DNA of 13,394 nucleotides from Proteiniphilum sp. (GCA_012728465.1 JAAYFB010000059.1:1-13394), one strand, 5' to 3'. Shown: positions 1 through 6,277, counted from the stretch's first letter. Notes: generated by a model not told the origin, from the letters alone. A program made the numbers and translations.

Positions 1-378
1 GTCAAAGTGTAGTTTGTAAACGAAGAGAAATTGCTCAAAAACCACGCAAATCTTAACGTAATTAACACAATCGCACCCCAAAAACATACATTGACGAGTG
101 TAATTTAACACTTTGGGAGCAGTTTCATTGAAAAACCATCTGTTTTTGACCCAAAAAAGTTGTGAATGATAAAAGTGTAGTTTGGTAATGAAGGGTTTTT
201 GGTCACGGAGAACAAAAACACATTTGTTTTTTGGTGGTTTGGGATCCAGTTAATTAAAAACACATTTGTGATTGAGTCAAATTTTGTATAGATATTTTCA
301 ATTCCAAAATGTTTTCATTGGTTTCCACTCAAAAAAGGCGTTATACCATCTGTTGTTCATCATTATTTGATAAATGTA
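1..378 (+). repeat. Decayed 42-bp (14-codon) tandem repeat, left copy
   Basis: Read in frame 1 this stretch falls into 42-base units. The best conserved are 169-210, 211-252 and 253-294, translating to IKV*FGNEGFLVTE, NKNTFVFWWFGIQL and IKNTFVIESNFV*. The core AAAAACACATTTGT occurs at 214-227 and 256-269, exactly 42 apart. The first unit (VKV*FVNEEKLLKN) resembles the unit four periods later. ACCATCTGTT at 135-144 recurs at 345-354, five periods later. In-frame stops at 10, 106, 163, 178 and 289 rule out an intact gene. The same pattern appears in the same orientation at the right end of the window (185-227 resembles 13342-13385 over about 43 bases). The periodicity is seen directly. Whether this is a dead repeat-protein gene or a purely DNA-level dispersed repeat is not settled; units outside 169-294 are weakly conserved. 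Confidence 0.6.
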
Positions 379-581
379 GGGTAGATTTTTGATGTGAATT
401 TGTTGGTTGTGTTCGGTACAATAAAAATGATTGTGAGCCAAAGTGAAAAATATACTCAACGTAAAGCCTTACGAAGATTTATGTGCTTTTTGTGTTGCAA
501 ATCCTATTATTTAAAATATTTTTATTCATTCCAAAATATCATCTTACGATATGTTTTCTGTCATGTCTAAAATATTATATC

Positions 582-589
582 TATCTTTG
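582..589 (+). promoter_or_regulatory. Candidate -7 box (TATCTTTG), distal
   Basis: TATCTTTG matches the Bacteroidota -7 consensus TAnnTTTG exactly. No convincing TTG/TTTG -33 element lies 17-21 bases upstream. If used, it would leave a leader of about 150 bases before the cytidylyltransferase start at 744. Confidence 0.35.
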
Positions 590-673
590 TGGTAAGTACA
601 AAATTAAATCAGTCAAAAACTTATTTTAATAACTGATGCGTATAAATTAATATCTTATATCTAGGACTACCTG

Positions 674-691
674 TCTATTTTTGAGATAGAC
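674..691 (+). promoter_or_regulatory. Candidate proximal -7 box inside a small palindrome
   Basis: TATTTTTG at 676-683 fits TAnnTTTG. It is embedded in the inverted repeat GTCTAT (674-679) / ATAGAC (686-691). The palindrome could be an operator covering the -7 element, or a leader hairpin if transcription starts at the distal box. The -33 region is poor. It lies about 60 bases before the start at 744. Confidence 0.35.
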
Positions 692-743
692 GAGATAGTA
701 ACATAGATATTGTTTATTAAATAAAATACAAAAACAAACTGAT

Positions 744-1220
744 ATGTTTAAAGACAAAACAATTGTTTATACTTCTGGAACGTTTGATATGTTTCATTAC
801 AATCATCTCAGGATGATTAATTATGCAAGAAGTTTAGGAGATATTTTAATTGTGGGTGTTAGCACCGATGAGTTAGTAATGAGCTACAAAGATAAGCCTG
901 TAATACCATTTCAAGAGCGACTTCAGATTATTGAAGCACTTAAAACACCAGATATCGTGATTCCTCAACACACGCTTGATCATACTGAAATAGTTCAAAA
1001 ACTTAATATCGATGCCTTCATTGTTGGCGATGATTGGTGGGGAAAATATGACTATCTGAAAGATATGAATGTTGAGGTATTTTATTTCCCATATGGTGTA
1101 GGTGTTTCATCAACTAATATCAAAAAGTCAATTCATGAAACTTATGAATCAAAACTAAAATCTCAACGAAATACAAAGCCTGACACTATTCAAAAATTAA
1201 AAGAATCGATTAATGAATAA
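744..1220 (+). CDS. Glycerol-3-phosphate cytidylyltransferase-like nucleotidyltransferase
   Basis: The 158-residue protein belongs to the HxGH nucleotidyltransferase superfamily (TagD/TarD type). Such enzymes join CTP to a phosphorylated small alcohol, giving a CDP-alcohol and pyrophosphate in the cytosol. Visible motifs are GTFDMFHYNH at 12-21 (phosphate-binding loop and signature), IVGVSTDEL at 36-44, VGDDWWGKYD at 94-103 and GVSSTNIKKSI at 120-130. Two deviations stand out. The signature reads HYNH where HxGH is usual, and Tyr117 sits where the RTxGIST motif normally has Arg. The core, to about residue 130, has the usual length of the family, followed by a charged tail. The gene overlaps the next by 8 bases, so the two are probably translationally coupled. 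The family is clear; the substrate (glycerol-3-phosphate or another polyol phosphate) is inference from the neighbours. Confidence 0.85.
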   Translation: MFKDKTIVYTSGTFDMFHYNHLRMINYARSLGDILIVGVSTDELVMSYKDKPVIPFQERLQIIEALKTPDIVIPQHTLDHTEIVQKLNIDAFIVGDDWWGKYDYLKDMNVEVFYFPYGVGVSSTNIKKSIHETYESKLKSQRNTKPDTIQKLKESINE

Positions 1221-1941
1221 GTGCATACTAATAACGGGCGGTACTAAAGGTATTGGAAAATCTGTAGCCATAGAGATGGCTAAAAGTGGCTATGATTTAG
1301 TTCTTACTTATGCTTCAGACAACTTGTCAGCAGCAAAATTTAAGCAAGAGTTAAAAGATGACTACAACATATCTGTCCACATATTATCTGCGGATATTTC
1401 AGCAAAAGAATCGATAGATGTCATACACTCCTTTTTGATAGCGAAGCAAATAAAGCTAACGTCAATAATATTTAATGCTGGTATCACCTCGCGTGTTTCA
1501 TTCGAGGAGATTGAGATTGAGGATTGGGAGCGTGTTTTTTTCGCAAATGTTCACTTCCCTGTGTTTCTCACACAGCGACTATTGCCACAAATTGAAATTG
1601 GAGGAAATATCGTATTCACTGGCTCGTTGATGGGTGTATATCCTCATTCTGTATCATTAGCTTATGGTGTAACTAAGTCTGCAGTGCACTCTTTAGTGCA
1701 GAATATGGTTAAGTTTTTAGCTCCATATAAGATTCGTGTAAACGCCATTGCACCTGGATTTGTAGATACTGAATGGCAAAAAACAAAGCCTGCGGAGATA
1801 AGGAAGAGGATAGAAGATAAGATTGCACTCGAACGCTTCTGCGAACCCGATGAGCTAGCACAAATATATAAACTAATTGTAGAAAACAACTACCTTAACG
1901 GCGAGATAATTACTGTAAGTGGTGGTTACTCGTATAAATAA
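1213..1941 (+). CDS. Short-chain dehydrogenase/reductase (FabG-like)
   Basis: The 242-residue protein is a classical SDR oxidoreductase using NAD(P)H. The Rossmann signature TGGTKGIG is at 8-15 and NAG at 88-90. The catalytic set is Asn112, Ser138, Tyr151 and Lys155 (YGVTK), and the C-terminal VSGGY is typical of FabG-like members. It is complete, soluble and without a signal peptide. Its start overlaps the 3' end of the cytidylyltransferase gene, and the phosphatidyltransferase gene follows after 3 bases, so it almost certainly acts in the same pathway, perhaps reducing or oxidising the alcohol before or after CDP activation. Automatic tools would probably call it 3-oxoacyl-ACP reductase, but no fatty-acid gene is nearby, so I do not name it fabG. 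The substrate is unknown. Confidence 0.85.
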   Translation: MNKCILITGGTKGIGKSVAIEMAKSGYDLVLTYASDNLSAAKFKQELKDDYNISVHILSADISAKESIDVIHSFLIAKQIKLTSIIFNAGITSRVSFEEIEIEDWERVFFANVHFPVFLTQRLLPQIEIGGNIVFTGSLMGVYPHSVSLAYGVTKSAVHSLVQNMVKFLAPYKIRVNAIAPGFVDTEWQKTKPAEIRKRIEDKIALERFCEPDELAQIYKLIVENNYLNGEIITVSGGYSYK

Positions 1942-1944
1942 AAT

Positions 1945-2850
1945 ATGAAAAAGGAAGATAGGAAGCAGGACTATTTGAGTTCTCTCAAATCACTAGAAAC
2001 TGAAAACGTAATTGATCAGATCTTTTATCGACCTATAGGTTACAAAATAGCAAAATCACTACAATATACGGGTATAACACCAAACGCAATAACTATAATT
2101 TCAATATTTGTTGGTATTGCAGCTGGTGTATTTTGGTATTTCCCGTATAATATATCATTTGCTTTGTTAGGTATCTTGGCACTTATGTCGGCTAATATTC
2201 TTGACTGTGTGGATGGACAACTAGCTCGTCTAACGGGCATAAAGTCTGAAGTGGGAAGGATCCTTGATGGCTTTGCAGGTGATTTATGGTTCCTGTCAAT
2301 ATACATTGCACTGGGACATAGATTGTTTTTAAATTACCCCGATCTTAGCCCATGGCTATTTGTGCTTGTGGCTATTGCCTCGGGCATCTCGCATATGAAT
2401 CAAGCATCAATTACGGACTATTATAAAACATTGCACCTTTTCTTTATTAGTAAAGAGAAAGGAAAGGAGTTTGAGAGTTCGAAGAAAGTTGAAGAGAGAT
2501 ACAAGTTGCAAAAGCCTGGCATAAATAAGGTAATTACTTGGGGATATATAATTTATACACGCAGTCAGGAGAAAGGTACCCCTCAGCTTCAAGCAATGCT
2601 TTTGAGATTAAGAGACAAGTATGGTAATGAAATTCCCGAAGATGTTCGCGAAGATTTAAGAAAAGAGAGTCGAAAAATAATGCCACTAGTTGACTCTAAT
2701 ACCTTTAATGGTCGTTCGGCTATTCTTTTTACGGCAGTACTGTTTAATATTCCATGGCTATATTTCTTTTGGGAAATTATTGTACTTAATGTTATTAAGT
2801 ACATCATAAAGAGCAGACACGAAAGATTTTGTAGCAAGGTGGCAGTGTAG
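1945..2850 (+). CDS. CDP-alcohol phosphatidyltransferase family membrane enzyme
   Basis: The 301-residue protein has the CDP-alcohol phosphotransferase core. These membrane enzymes displace CMP from a CDP-alcohol, transferring the phospho-alcohol to an acceptor, using two Mg ions held by the motif D-x2-DG-x2-AR-x8-G-x3-D-x3-D. Here D87, D90, G91, A94, R95, G104 and D108 fit. The expected last Asp falls on Gly112 and an Asp follows at 113, one residue late. Hydrophobic segments lie near 45-65, 70-87, 112-127, 135-150 and 258-285. A long charged loop spans about 165-250, and the protein is larger than PgsA-type enzymes (about 180-200 residues). It is the third gene of the operon (3-base gap) and the likely user of the CDP-alcohol made by the first. 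A hairpin terminator follows. The family is firm; donor and acceptor are unknown. Confidence 0.85.
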   Translation: MKKEDRKQDYLSSLKSLETENVIDQIFYRPIGYKIAKSLQYTGITPNAITIISIFVGIAAGVFWYFPYNISFALLGILALMSANILDCVDGQLARLTGIKSEVGRILDGFAGDLWFLSIYIALGHRLFLNYPDLSPWLFVLVAIASGISHMNQASITDYYKTLHLFFISKEKGKEFESSKKVEERYKLQKPGINKVITWGYIIYTRSQEKGTPQLQAMLLRLRDKYGNEIPEDVREDLRKESRKIMPLVDSNTFNGRSAILFTAVLFNIPWLYFFWEIIVLNVIKYIIKSRHERFCSKVAV

Positions 2851-2879
2851 TAAAGGTGTTAACGCACTAATAGATATTA

Positions 2880-2916
2880 AAAAGCTCATTTATCGTATTG
2901 ATAGATGAGCTTTTTT
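2880..2916. terminator. Rho-independent terminator, probably bidirectional
   Basis: The arms AAAAGCTCATTTATC (2880-2894) and GATAGATGAGCTTTT (2900-2914) pair over 15 positions with one G-U, around a 5-base loop. A T run follows on the + strand, and an A run precedes, giving a T run on the - strand. It sits between convergent genes ending at 2850 and 2945 and can serve both. Confidence 0.9.
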
Positions 2917-2944
2917 GGTGTGATAATATAATATCTGACATCTA

Positions 2945-3325
2945 TTATTCATAGTTTGGTAGCTTCTTCACATCTTTGTTCTTTGATATTATCCTGCCAT
3001 TCTTATCATTTACCTTTACTTGCATAGTTGTAACTATTGTGCAACCATTAGTTTTGCGACACTTGCCTCTTCTTGTGGTTTTGTATTTAGTAGAGGATAC
3101 ATTCCACAGAGATTGTTCTGCATCATAGCTAATTTTCGGTTGATACACAGGTGTACGTCTTATTTCCTCTTCGGTAAGGTTTTTATCAATGTACAGTAGT
3201 CTTTTCTTCTTTACGATCTCTAGAACCTGAATGCTGTCTAAATTGCTTGTTGTCATTTGGTTTTGTGCTTTAGTCAATGTGGTGACTAAAGCTATAACTG
3301 CTATTAGTATTGCTGATTTTTTCAT
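2945..3325 (-). CDS. Small exported protein of unknown function
   Basis: The 126-residue protein starts with a clean signal peptide (Lys-Lys then a hydrophobic stretch, probable cleavage after about residue 20, TKA-Q), so it is probably periplasmic or secreted. The mature part is short and basic. It has a YDAEQSLWNV segment near 68-77, then a strongly basic stretch with two cysteines six residues apart (GKCRKTNGC), which could form a disulfide, and a C-terminal VNDKNGRIISKNKD turn. The strand-rich layout with a conserved-looking W-x-V recalls small periplasmic proteins of the PepSY/NTF2-like sort, but I recognise no family and assign no function. It is co-oriented with the META-domain genes but separated from them by a strong terminator whose T run ends 1-2 bases before its start codon. 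I see no obvious promoter in the gap. Confidence 0.7.
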   Translation of the reverse strand: MKKSAILIAVIALVTTLTKAQNQMTTSNLDSIQVLEIVKKKRLLYIDKNLTEEEIRRTPVYQPKISYDAEQSLWNVSSTKYKTTRRGKCRKTNGCTIVTTMQVKVNDKNGRIISKNKDVKKLPNYE

Positions 3326-3326
3326 A

Positions 3327-3374
3327 ATAAAAAAAGGAGCATTCGTACAGGTGATTTGCTGCTGAATGCTCCTT
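3327..3374 (-). terminator. Terminator after the ecotin-META gene (possible attenuator)
   Basis: On the - strand an 11-base perfect stem (AAGGAGCATTC at 3334-3344 pairing with 3364-3374) encloses a 19-base loop and runs straight into a T run (the A run at 3329-3335 on +). It ends the META-domain transcript. Because it lies between that gene and the next start at 3325, any read-through would feed the small exported-protein gene. Confidence 0.85.
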
Positions 3375-3395
3375 GAATAATTTTGCTTTCTATGT

Positions 3396-4250
3396 TTATT
3401 CTACCAATTCAAATATTGCCAATGGAGCCATTCTTGCTTTGTTTAGCGACAATGTTTTGCCATCAGTGGTTAAGTTATCAACTTTGGTAAGTACTTTAAG
3501 ATACTCTTGTTCAACATTTCCATCAGGACAAGCCATTATAGTTGACATACCTTTGCTAAATTTAATTTGAAATTCATTCTTTAGCTTATAACCTAAGTTT
3601 AGATTGTTGCAACCTGCTTTAGCCTCTGCTCGACTTTTGTCTGAATGTAACACTAAGTAGTGTGTGTCAGCTGATCCTTCAATCTTCTTTCCGTTTAGCT
3701 GTACAAGTTTCCAACGTTTGTTTTCTACTTTAGTTTCAGCTACTTCTGCTTCAGCTGGTTTAAAACCATTTTGTGCGGAAAACATTTTTTTGCCTGCACT
3801 CCATATTGTGTACTTCACTTCCAAATCTTTTGGAACATAAACAACAATTGGCAATCTGCTATTATAGTTAACGGTCATAGGTTGTAAGTGGATAAATTGT
3901 TTTGTTAATTTACCATCAGGGCAAGCCATCATTGTGCTACCTACGTTTCCGCTAGTTTCTGCTACATAGTAGGTATAACCCCAGCCATCTAGGTTTTTTT
4001 CCTCAATTGTTCCTCCCATAAAGTGTCGGTTGCAATCAACCATTTGAGTTTTTCCTACAAGTATTTCTATTTTGTAGTTAGCCTCATTCTTCTTTGCAGG
4101 CACTTTTATAAATACTTGTTTAAACCCATGTTTTGGTGCTGGAAACATCTCAATTTCCTTCGCTACATTTGCATTCTTTTGAGCGAATAACATGTTCGTT
4201 GTTGAAACCAATAAGAAAGCAAATGCTAATGTAAATAATGATTTTCTCAT
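3396..4250 (-). CDS. Exported ecotin-META domain fusion (predicted serine protease inhibitor)
   Basis: The 284-residue protein has a signal peptide (about 1-23, LFA-Q), an ecotin domain (about 30-151) and a META/HslJ domain (about 179-282). Ecotin is a dimeric periplasmic inhibitor of trypsin-fold serine proteases. Matches to E. coli ecotin, from memory, include VDCN (71-74), NLDGWGYTYYV (86-96), the reactive loop GSTMMACPDGK (104-114), YNSRLPIVVYVP (129-140) and VKYTIW (145-150). Both disulfide cysteines are present (Cys73, Cys110). By alignment P1 is Met107 and P1' is Met108, as in the broad-specificity E. coli protein. The META part starts at RWKLVQLNGK and carries Cys214, Cys241 and MACPDGNVEQEY. 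E. coli ecotin ends near where META begins, so META extends the dimerisation arm. It lies 27 bases after the NlpE-META gene, probably in one operon. Domain identities are firm; inhibitory activity is inferred from the conserved loop. Confidence 0.88.
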   Translation of the reverse strand: MRKSLFTLAFAFLLVSTTNMLFAQKNANVAKEIEMFPAPKHGFKQVFIKVPAKKNEANYKIEILVGKTQMVDCNRHFMGGTIEEKNLDGWGYTYYVAETSGNVGSTMMACPDGKLTKQFIHLQPMTVNYNSRLPIVVYVPKDLEVKYTIWSAGKKMFSAQNGFKPAEAEVAETKVENKRWKLVQLNGKKIEGSADTHYLVLHSDKSRAEAKAGCNNLNLGYKLKNEFQIKFSKGMSTIMACPDGNVEQEYLKVLTKVDNLTTDGKTLSLNKARMAPLAIFELVE

Positions 4251-4277
4251 AAGATTGTTATTTTGTATTTTATCTGA

Positions 4278-5102
4278 TTATTCTTCTATTACTAATTTGA
4301 ATTTAGCTAATGGTGCCATTCTAGCTTTGTTTAGCGTTAGTGTTTCACCATCTGTAGAAAGATTATCAACTGTGTTTAATACTTCCATATACTCTTGCTC
4401 AATATTTCCATCTGGGCAAGCCATTAATGTCATCATACTTTGTTTGAAATTAATACTAAGCTCTTTTTTAATTTTGTATGAAACGTTTATTAAGTTGCAG
4501 TTTACTTTGGTGTGAGCCACTCTTTCTTTCGAATCGAAGATTAGATAGTAGTTTTCAGGATTGCTGTTCTCAATAGCTTTGCCATTAAGTTCTATTAATT
4601 GCCATTTTTTATCTTCTACCGTAAAGTTACCCTCTTTTGTAAGAATATAAAAGTTCTCTAGCTCTCCTTCTATTTTGTTACCCTCCATATCTAAATATCT
4701 AACACTGTTCTCTTCTATTTTAAAGAATGGTGATCTGCTTCCTTCAGCAATTCCTTCTAGTTTAATGCTGTTGCCATCTTCCTGCCACACGAACTTTCCC
4801 TCTATTGTTTCGGACATAGAGTCTTTTACTCCCATGTAGCTAGTAGTTAATTTATAGGTGCCATCTTCGTTGATTATTAGCTCTGTTTCGATACCTTCGC
4901 AATCAGCACATGGCAAAACGCCAGAGTATATTCCCGACCAATCTAGTGAGTTCTTTGATGTGTGTTCATCTTTTAATTCTTGTGATATTTCGGTAGAATT
5001 GGTAGAATCTTTAGAGTTGCCTTGACTTTTGTTAGTACAAGCATAAGTTGTCGATATTACTACAGCAATAACTGTAAGTAGTAGTTTTAAATTTCTTTTC
5101 AT
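4278..5102 (-). CDS. NlpE-like / META-domain lipoprotein
   Basis: The 274-residue protein has a lipoprotein-type signal peptide ending in TTYAC, so Cys22 is the likely lipidated residue. The residues after it (TNKSQ) lack the acidic surface-export signal of Bacteroidota lipoproteins, which suggests a periplasm-facing position. A Ser/Thr/Lys-rich linker leads to an NlpE N-terminal-like domain (about 54-155) with WSGIYSGVLPCADCEGIET, containing the CxxC pair Cys65/Cys68 typical of the copper-responsive NlpE family. A META/HslJ domain (about 166-272) follows, with Cys202, Cys229 and MACPDGNIEQEY. This META domain is 35/45 identical to that of the downstream ecotin-META protein over the last stretch from MACPDG, pointing to duplication. 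NlpE relatives act in envelope-stress and copper responses; the role here is unproven. It is the first gene of a two-gene operon. Confidence 0.85.
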   Translation of the reverse strand: MKRNLKLLLTVIAVVISTTYACTNKSQGNSKDSTNSTEISQELKDEHTSKNSLDWSGIYSGVLPCADCEGIETELIINEDGTYKLTTSYMGVKDSMSETIEGKFVWQEDGNSIKLEGIAEGSRSPFFKIEENSVRYLDMEGNKIEGELENFYILTKEGNFTVEDKKWQLIELNGKAIENSNPENYYLIFDSKERVAHTKVNCNLINVSYKIKKELSINFKQSMMTLMACPDGNIEQEYMEVLNTVDNLSTDGETLTLNKARMAPLAKFKLVIEE

Positions 5103-5150
5103 AATTGTAATTTTGTAATTAGTTATAGTTTTGTAGTCTAATTAAGAACA

Positions 5151-5159
5151 CAAAGTATA
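5151..5159 (-). promoter_or_regulatory. Weak candidate -7 element for the NlpE-META / ecotin-META operon
   Basis: On the - strand TATACTTTG resembles TAnnTTTG but with three rather than two bases between TA and TTTG, and without a clear -33 box. It lies about 50 bases before the start at 5102, in a 110-base AT-rich gap where a promoter is expected. Confidence 0.25.
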
Positions 5160-5212
5160 ACAATTTAAATAATATGATTGTTTTATGTAGTTTTGGTTTA
5201 ATAATGTTCAAT

Positions 5213-5244
5213 TGAAAAGGTCCGAACAGGCATTGTTCAGACCT
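5213..5244 (-). terminator. Terminator after metF
   Basis: On the - strand AGGTCTGAAC (5244-5235) pairs with GTTCGGACCT (5227-5218), 10 positions with one G-U, around a 7-base loop, followed by TTTT. It lies about 40 bases after the metF stop. Confidence 0.8.
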
Positions 5245-5281
5245 AAACTGTAGTTTTTGTTTCTATAAATTTTGCTTCGGA

Positions 5282-6232
5282 TTAATAAACCTCTTTAGCA
5301 ATCCTATATATGCTTTCTGTTGCTCCAAGTGCGTAGTAATGAATGCCGGGTACTCCGTTTTCAATAAGTTCTCTGCTTTGCATTGTGCACCATTCAATAC
5401 CTACTTCACGAGCATCATCATCAGTTTTACAATTGCGTAATTCTTTTTCTAAATCTGAAGGTATATCTGTTCTGAATATCTTAGGAAGAATACTTAACTG
5501 TCTTCTTGTATATATCGGCTTGATGCCAGGTACAATAGGAATAGTAATGCCTGCGTTACGACATTTTGCTACAAAGTCGAAATACTTTTGATTGTCAAAA
5601 AACATTTGAGTGACTAAGTATCCTGCTCCATTGTCTGCTTTTATTTTGGTGAAGTGTATTTCGGACTCCATGTTTGGCGACTCTTCATGCTTTTCAGGAT
5701 AGCATGCCATTCCATATGTAAATGGAACATCTGGAGCAGCTAGTTTATCTCCTTCTAGTCCAATTCCATTATTGAAATTATTTACCTGTTCTTGTAGCTC
5801 AGTTGCAAATTGATGCGAATCCATTTTTCTTTGCTCTGCATCAAGCTTGTTTGAGTCGCCACGTAATAGTAGTAAATCTGTAACTCCCAAGAATGAAAGA
5901 TCTATTAATGCATATTCAGTTTCTTCTTTAGTGAAGCCAAGTGATACAATATGTGGGACAGCTTTTATTCCATACTTGTTTTGTATTGCTGCTGCTATTG
6001 CCACAGATCCTGGACGCTTGCGTACGTTCACTTTGTGTATCACCCCATTTGAAACTTCTTTGTAAATATTTTCGCTATGATGCGTAGTGATATTTATATA
6101 TTTGGGATCAAACTCCTTTAAACGATCGATAGTATGGAAAACCTGTTTAATGCTTTTTCCTTTAAGAGGCGGAAGTATCTCAAATGAGAAAACAGGTTTC
6201 TGATTATCATTTATTATTTCTGATATTTTCAT
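5282..6232 (-). CDS. metF: Methylenetetrahydrofolate reductase
   Basis: The 316-residue protein reduces 5,10-methylene-THF to 5-methyl-THF with FAD, supplying the methyl group for methionine synthesis in the cytosol. Motifs include FSFEILPP at 15-22 (Glu18, the catalytic Glu position), LLLRGD at 121-126 (Asp126, flavin-site Asp), GMACYPEKHEE at 174-184, YLVTQMFFD at 205-213 and GVPGIHYYALG at 293-303. The length fits the single-domain bacterial enzyme (about 290-320 residues). It follows rseP after 45 bases on the same strand and is closed by a hairpin terminator, so it is the last gene of the dxr-rseP-metF transcript unless an internal promoter exists. I see no SAM or cobalamin riboswitch before it. 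The identification is secure. Confidence 0.95.
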   Translation of the reverse strand: MKISEIINDNQKPVFSFEILPPLKGKSIKQVFHTIDRLKEFDPKYINITTHHSENIYKEVSNGVIHKVNVRKRPGSVAIAAAIQNKYGIKAVPHIVSLGFTKEETEYALIDLSFLGVTDLLLLRGDSNKLDAEQRKMDSHQFATELQEQVNNFNNGIGLEGDKLAAPDVPFTYGMACYPEKHEESPNMESEIHFTKIKADNGAGYLVTQMFFDNQKYFDFVAKCRNAGITIPIVPGIKPIYTRRQLSILPKIFRTDIPSDLEKELRNCKTDDDAREVGIEWCTMQSRELIENGVPGIHYYALGATESIYRIAKEVY

Positions 6233-6277
6233 TTTGAAAAAAATATTAGGATAAATGTAAAATACAGAGACCCTAAA

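Larger units (their letters stand above)
379..743. other. Gene-free AT-rich leader region
   Basis: I see no supportable coding sequence or RNA gene here. It is very AT-rich and contains two matches to the Bacteroidota -7 box on the + strand, described separately. It probably forms the upstream control region and 5' untranslated leader of the cytidylyltransferase operon. Confidence 0.6.

Noticed and set aside
1..378. CRISPR array
   Set aside because: The 42-base units are degenerate throughout, with no invariant repeat alternating with unique spacers and no cas gene nearby.
1213..1941. Calling the SDR fabG (3-oxoacyl-ACP reductase)
   Set aside because: The fold fits, but the operon partners are CDP-alcohol enzymes and no fatty-acid gene is present, so a specific substrate is not supported.
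3373..4515. Open frames on the + strand across the two META-domain genes (3373-3570, 4192-4515)
   Set aside because: They mirror the coding strand of clear exported proteins, have no recognisable motif, and the second bridges two real genes; they are antisense shadows.
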